Assembly (NCBI GenBank): GCA_044224215.1
Contig: JBGAKX010000183.1
Coordinates: forward strand, 1-7,757
Source: DAOMFM01 sp035429825
Lineage (GTDB): Bacteria > Acidobacteriota > Blastocatellia > UBA7656 > JADIYM01
Direction of reading: 5' to 3'
Length of the DNA stretch: 7,757 bases
Part shown: piece after piece, positions 4,869-7,757 of the stretch
Layout: each line of letters starts with the position of its first letter
Numbering within the stretch: position 1 is the first letter of the stretch
Program-made: the position numbers and the translations under genes
The notes under the pieces: generated by a model
Told to the model about the DNA's origin: nothing
The model's input: the letters and a program-made list of their open reading frames with translations, nothing else
Database searches by the model: none

Positions 4869-5807
4869 ATGCCGTTCGATCTGTCACGAAGCCTCGTCAT
4901 CGGCATCTCGTCGCGCGCGCTGTTCGACCTCTCGGCCGAAAACGACATCTTCGAACGCGAAGGTCTCGCCGCGTACTGCGCGTATCAGCGCGCGCACGAG
5001 GACGTCGTGCTGAGCCCGGGCACGGGCTTTCCACTTGCGCGTGCGATCCTCGGGCTGAACACACTGACGACCGACCGCCGAGTCGCCGAAGTCGTCATCA
5101 TGTCGCGCAACAATGCGGACACCAGCCTAAGGATCTTCAAGTCGATCGAGCACTACGAGCTCGACATCACGCGCGCGGCGCTGACGAGCGGCGAGTCGCT
5201 GGCGCCGTACCTGAACGCATTCAACGTGGACCTGTTTCTGTCGGCGTCCGAACACGACGTTCAGCTTGCGGTCGACGCCGGCGTCGCTGCGGGGCTCATC
5301 TATGCGCCGCCGTCCGGAACCGGCTCGACGCCCGAGCAGATCCGGATCGCGTTCGACGGGGACGCGGTGCTGTTCAGCGAAGATTCGGAGCTGATCTATC
5401 AGAACCAGGGGCTCGACTCGTTCCACGAGCACGAGCGGGACCGCGCGCACGATCCGCTGCCAGCGGGACCTTTTGCCAAGCTGCTCAAGACGATCTCGTT
5501 TCTCCAGCAGGAATTCCCTGGCGAGCGATCGCCGATCCGCACGGCGCTCGTCACGGCGCGCAGCAGCCCGGCGCACGAGCGAGTCATTCGGACGCTCCGT
5601 GAGTGGGACGTGCGTGTCGACGAGGCGTTCTTTCTCGGCGGCGTGTCCAAGGACGCCGTGCTTGCGGCATTCGGCGCGCAGATCTTTTTTGACGATCAGG
5701 ACGCGCACTGCGCGCGCACGGCGAGCGTGGTGCCCACGGCGCGGGTCCCGATTCGACGGCCGGCGGGGGAGCACGCCGCAGCTCCAGACGCGCCTCGCGA
5801 TCGATGA
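4869..5807 (+). CDS. cytosolic 5'-nucleotidase (NT5C1-type, PF06189-like)
   Basis: The 312-residue protein matches the cytosolic 5'-nucleotidase I family, HAD-fold enzymes that remove the 5'-phosphate from nucleoside monophosphates, usually AMP. The opening LVIGISSRALFDLSAEN (9-25) and the block VIMSRNNADTSLRIFKSIEH (76-95) are family signatures. The HAD nucleophile motif is AFDGDAVLF (161-169), with Asp163 and Asp165. TARSSPAHERVIRTL (229-243) supplies the second motif, GGVSKDAVL (257-265) the lysine (Lys261), and IFFDDQDAH (272-280) the metal-binding acidic pair. The catalytic set looks complete and no signal peptide is seen. ATG at 4869 gives the usual N-terminus. The frame is open further upstream, but only through the repeat element and the start of the divergent gene. 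There is no clear Shine-Dalgarno, only GTGAGA 8 nt before it. The stop overlaps the kinase start in ATGA, so this is the first gene of a three-gene coupled operon. Confidence 0.88.
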   Translation: MPFDLSRSLVIGISSRALFDLSAENDIFEREGLAAYCAYQRAHEDVVLSPGTGFPLARAILGLNTLTTDRRVAEVVIMSRNNADTSLRIFKSIEHYELDITRAALTSGESLAPYLNAFNVDLFLSASEHDVQLAVDAGVAAGLIYAPPSGTGSTPEQIRIAFDGDAVLFSEDSELIYQNQGLDSFHEHERDRAHDPLPAGPFAKLLKTISFLQQEFPGERSPIRTALVTARSSPAHERVIRTLREWDVRVDEAFFLGGVSKDAVLAAFGAQIFFDDQDAHCARTASVVPTARVPIRRPAGEHAAAPDAPRDR

Positions 5808-6997
5808 CCGAGACGCCTGACAATCAAGCGTCGGCGTGGCTGATGGGCTGGAAGCCGTACGTCGTCGCGCTCGGCTCGGTGTCCGCCGCCGTCGCGGTTC
5901 TTGCTCCGTTCGCGCGCGAGTTGAGCACCACCACCGTCGCGCTTGCGCTTCTTCTCGTTGTGCTGTTCATCGCCGCACGATTCGGCACGCGTCCCGCGTT
6001 CGTGGCGTCGGTTGCCGGCGGAATCTTCTTCAACTTCTTCTTTCTGCCGCCGCTCTACACGATGACGATCGCGGCGTTCGATGACTGGGTCGCACTGTTT
6101 GCATTTCTGATCACCGCGGTGACGGCCGGACAGCTGTCAGCTCGGGCACACCGGCGTGCGCAGGAGGCCGAGGCCGGCCGTCGCGAGATCGAGAGGCTCT
6201 ATTCCGAGCTTCGCGACGCGTTCGACCGTGCGAGCCGCGCCGAAGCACTCCGTCAGAACGAGCAGTTGAAGTCGGCGCTGCTCGATGCGGTGACGCACGA
6301 CCTCAGGACGCCGCTCACGTCGATCAAGGCGTCCGTCACGACACTCCTCGAAGGCCACACGACGGGCTCGGCCGCAAAGCTTGACTCCGGAACCGAGCGC
6401 GAGCTTCTGGACGTCATCGACGAAGAGACGGACCGGCTGAACCACTCGATTGGCAGCATTGTCGAGATCGCGCGAATCGAAGCAGGCCAGATGGCCCTGC
6501 GCCGGCAGTGGACCGCCCCGGACGAGATTGTCCGCGACGCGCTCGCACGGGCCGCTCGTGCGACGGCCGGGCACACGGTCGTCGTCGAGATCGACGAATC
6601 CGTCCCGTTGATCTACGTGGATGGTCGCGCTGTCTCCGAGACGATATTTGCGCTGGTCGACAACGCGGCGAAGTATGCGCCCCCGGGAACCGAGATTCGT
6701 GTCGGCGCGCGGCAGGAGGGCGAGTCCGAGGTGTGGTTTTCGGTCGAGGACGAAGGTCCGGGCATCGCGGAGGATCAACGCGACCGAGTGTTCGAGAAGT
6801 TCTACCGCGTATCACGACATCCGAACGAAGGCTCGAATACGCCGTCGGGCTCTGGGATGGGTCTCGCGATCGCGCGCGGCATCGTCGACGCGCACGAGGG
6901 CCGCATCTGGATCGAGTCGGGACACGAAGGCCGCGGGACGCGTGTTGTCGTCGTGCTGCCGGTTGGCGACGACGACGCGCCGCAGGAGCTCGGATGA
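5804..6997 (+). CDS. KdpD-like membrane sensor histidine kinase lacking the N-terminal KdpD domain
   Basis: The 397-residue protein is a sensor kinase that should autophosphorylate and pass the phosphate to the response regulator encoded next. Four membrane segments (about 18-38, 42-60, 64-82, 93-110) form a DUF4118 module. FNFFFLPPLYT (76-86) between the third and fourth segments is the hallmark of KdpD. A coiled coil (115-157) leads to the dimerisation domain with the H-box VTHDLRTPLTSIKA and phospho-acceptor His165. The ATP-binding domain shows the N-box FALVDNAAKYAPPGTEI (Asn287), G1 DEGPGI (316-321), F-box FEKFYR (330-335) and G2 GSGMGLAI (349-356). Classical KdpD is near 900 residues, with an N-terminal Walker/UspA-like sensing region that is absent here, as is the GAF region. 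Both ends overlap neighbours in ATGA. No kdpFABC genes are in view, so potassium control is not shown. Confidence 0.92.
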   Translation: MTETPDNQASAWLMGWKPYVVALGSVSAAVAVLAPFARELSTTTVALALLLVVLFIAARFGTRPAFVASVAGGIFFNFFFLPPLYTMTIAAFDDWVALFAFLITAVTAGQLSARAHRRAQEAEAGRREIERLYSELRDAFDRASRAEALRQNEQLKSALLDAVTHDLRTPLTSIKASVTTLLEGHTTGSAAKLDSGTERELLDVIDEETDRLNHSIGSIVEIARIEAGQMALRRQWTAPDEIVRDALARAARATAGHTVVVEIDESVPLIYVDGRAVSETIFALVDNAAKYAPPGTEIRVGARQEGESEVWFSVEDEGPGIAEDQRDRVFEKFYRVSRHPNEGSNTPSGSGMGLAIARGIVDAHEGRIWIESGHEGRGTRVVVVLPVGDDDAPQELG

Positions 6998-7701
6998 GCG
7001 AACCGACGGCCGATCGGCGGCAGCGCATCCTGGTTGTCGACGACGAATCGCAGATCGCGCGCGTGTTGCGCGCGGGCTTGTCGGCGCAGGGATACGACGT
7101 CAGAGCGGCTTTTGACGGACAGTCCGCGCTCGAGATCTTTGGCGAGTGGACACCCGATCTTGTGATTACGGATCTGTCGATGCCGGAGATGGACGGGATC
7201 GAGCTCTCGCGACGGATCCGCGAGCGCGCGCCGGTGCCGATCATCGTTCTGTCGGTGACCAGCGACGAGAAGACCAAGGTCGAAGCGCTCGACGCCGGGG
7301 CGGACGACTATGTCACGAAGCCGTTTGGCATGGACGAACTGCTTGCACGCATCCGTGCCACGTTGCGCCGAGCGCCGGCCGTTTCGACGGAGACCGTGAT
7401 CGAAGTCGGGGCATTTCGAATCGACATCGATGCGCGAAGCGTGACGGTTGCCGATCGATCCGTGCGGCTGACGCCAAAGGAGTTCGAGCTGCTGGTGTAT
7501 CTCGCGCGACATCCCGGCAAGATCCTGACGCACCGGGTGCTGCTGTCTGCGGTCTGGGGCGGGAACTACGTCGAGCAGGTCGAGTATCTGCGCGTGTTCA
7601 TCGGGCACCTGCGCAAGAAGATCGAGCCGGATCCGTCGAGTCCTCGGTACATCATGACCGAGCCGTGGACGGGATATCGGTTTGAGCCGGGACCGGAGTA
7701 A
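6994..7701 (+). CDS. KdpE-like OmpR-family response regulator
   Basis: The 235-residue protein is the DNA-binding partner of the kinase upstream. The receiver domain (about 11-126) has the acidic pair Asp16-Asp17 in ILVVDDE, the phospho-acceptor Asp60 in LVITDLSMPEMDG, Ser87 at the switch position and Lys109 in DYVTKPFG. A short linker is followed by an OmpR-type winged helix (about 137-231). Its RLTPKEFELLVYLARHPGKI and VEYLRVFIGHLRKKIEPDPS blocks, and the final EPWTGYRFEP, resemble KdpE. All key residues are present and length is normal. AGGAG at 6984-6988, 5 nt before ATG, and the ATGA overlap with the kinase stop show translation coupling. Its targets cannot be read from this window. A likely candidate is its own operon, whose upstream region holds a large inverted repeat. 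No terminator is visible before the window ends. Confidence 0.94.
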   Translation: MSEPTADRRQRILVVDDESQIARVLRAGLSAQGYDVRAAFDGQSALEIFGEWTPDLVITDLSMPEMDGIELSRRIRERAPVPIIVLSVTSDEKTKVEALDAGADDYVTKPFGMDELLARIRATLRRAPAVSTETVIEVGAFRIDIDARSVTVADRSVRLTPKEFELLVYLARHPGKILTHRVLLSAVWGGNYVEQVEYLRVFIGHLRKKIEPDPSSPRYIMTEPWTGYRFEPGPE

Positions 7702-7728
7702 CTGGCCGGCTACGGTCACGGTGTGCAT

Positions 7729-7757
7729 TTGGAGTGCGCCGGCAAGCCCGAAGGGCG
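7729..7757 (+). repeat. partial copy of the 4738-4831 repeat, cut by the window end
   Basis: Bases 7729-7749 are identical to 4791-4811 (21 nt). The next 8 bases match at 6 positions. GCCCGAAGGGC at 7746-7756 is a small internal hairpin. The copy starts 27 nt after the response regulator stop, in the same orientation as the right arm at 4792. If the second arm exists it lies beyond the window. Confidence 0.8.

Noticed and set aside
5804..7701. A complete Kdp potassium uptake locus
   Set aside because: Only short KdpD-like and KdpE-like proteins are present. No kdpF, kdpA, kdpB or kdpC sequence is in the window.
6802..7728. 308-codon minus-strand frame opposite the kinase end and response regulator
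   Set aside because: It overlaps two clearly identified genes and has no family motif.
7702..7728. Rho-independent terminator after the response regulator
   Set aside because: The short sequence has no convincing stem followed by a T-run. The TTT at 7728-7730 leads into the repeat copy.

Overview
The window is GC-rich bacterial chromosomal DNA with tightly packed genes, strong third-position G/C bias and many short palindromic repeats between genes. The gene set fits a soil-type Gram-negative lineage: an ECF sigma factor with a zinc-finger membrane anti-sigma factor, a PlsC-type acyltransferase, a secreted DUF3616-like protein, a cytosolic 5'-nucleotidase and a short KdpD/KdpE-like pair. I lean towards Acidobacteriota (Vicinamibacteria-like), but this is recognition of style, not a marker-gene result.

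Region 1 (1-977) is a repeat-rich island. A 149-aa Y1/HUH transposase of the IS200/REP-associated type lies between two perfect 27-nt inverted copies of a REP-like palindrome. Downstream is a third, degenerate palindrome running into five tandem 25/26-nt units, each able to form a 6-bp hairpin. About 230 nt of upstream sequence for the sigma gene follows.

Region 2 (978-3390) holds three plus-strand genes: an ECF sigma factor, its presumed single-pass membrane anti-sigma factor (GTG start) and a 1-acylglycerol-3-phosphate acyltransferase. The acyltransferase appears to have its own leaderless-type promoter, so it need not depend on the sigma operon.

Region 3 (3391-4868) contains one minus-strand gene for a secreted DUF3616-like, beta-propeller-like protein. 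A large 31-nt-arm inverted repeat lies at its convergent junction with the acyltransferase gene. A second, unrelated inverted repeat lies in the divergent region ahead of the nucleotidase.

Region 4 (4869-7757) is a translationally coupled operon: a cytosolic 5'-nucleotidase, a membrane histidine kinase carrying only the DUF4118 part of the KdpD sensor region, and a KdpE/OmpR-type response regulator. Both junctions are 4-nt ATGA overlaps. The window ends inside another copy of the repeat arm seen at 4791.

The most distinctive signals are the transposase with its inverted REP pair and adjacent hairpin array, three unrelated palindromic repeat families at gene boundaries, the nucleotidase/short-KdpD/KdpE coupling, and the paired His/Cys motifs in the anti-sigma factor's outer domain. 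I found no tRNA, rRNA, CRISPR array or complete novel defence system.
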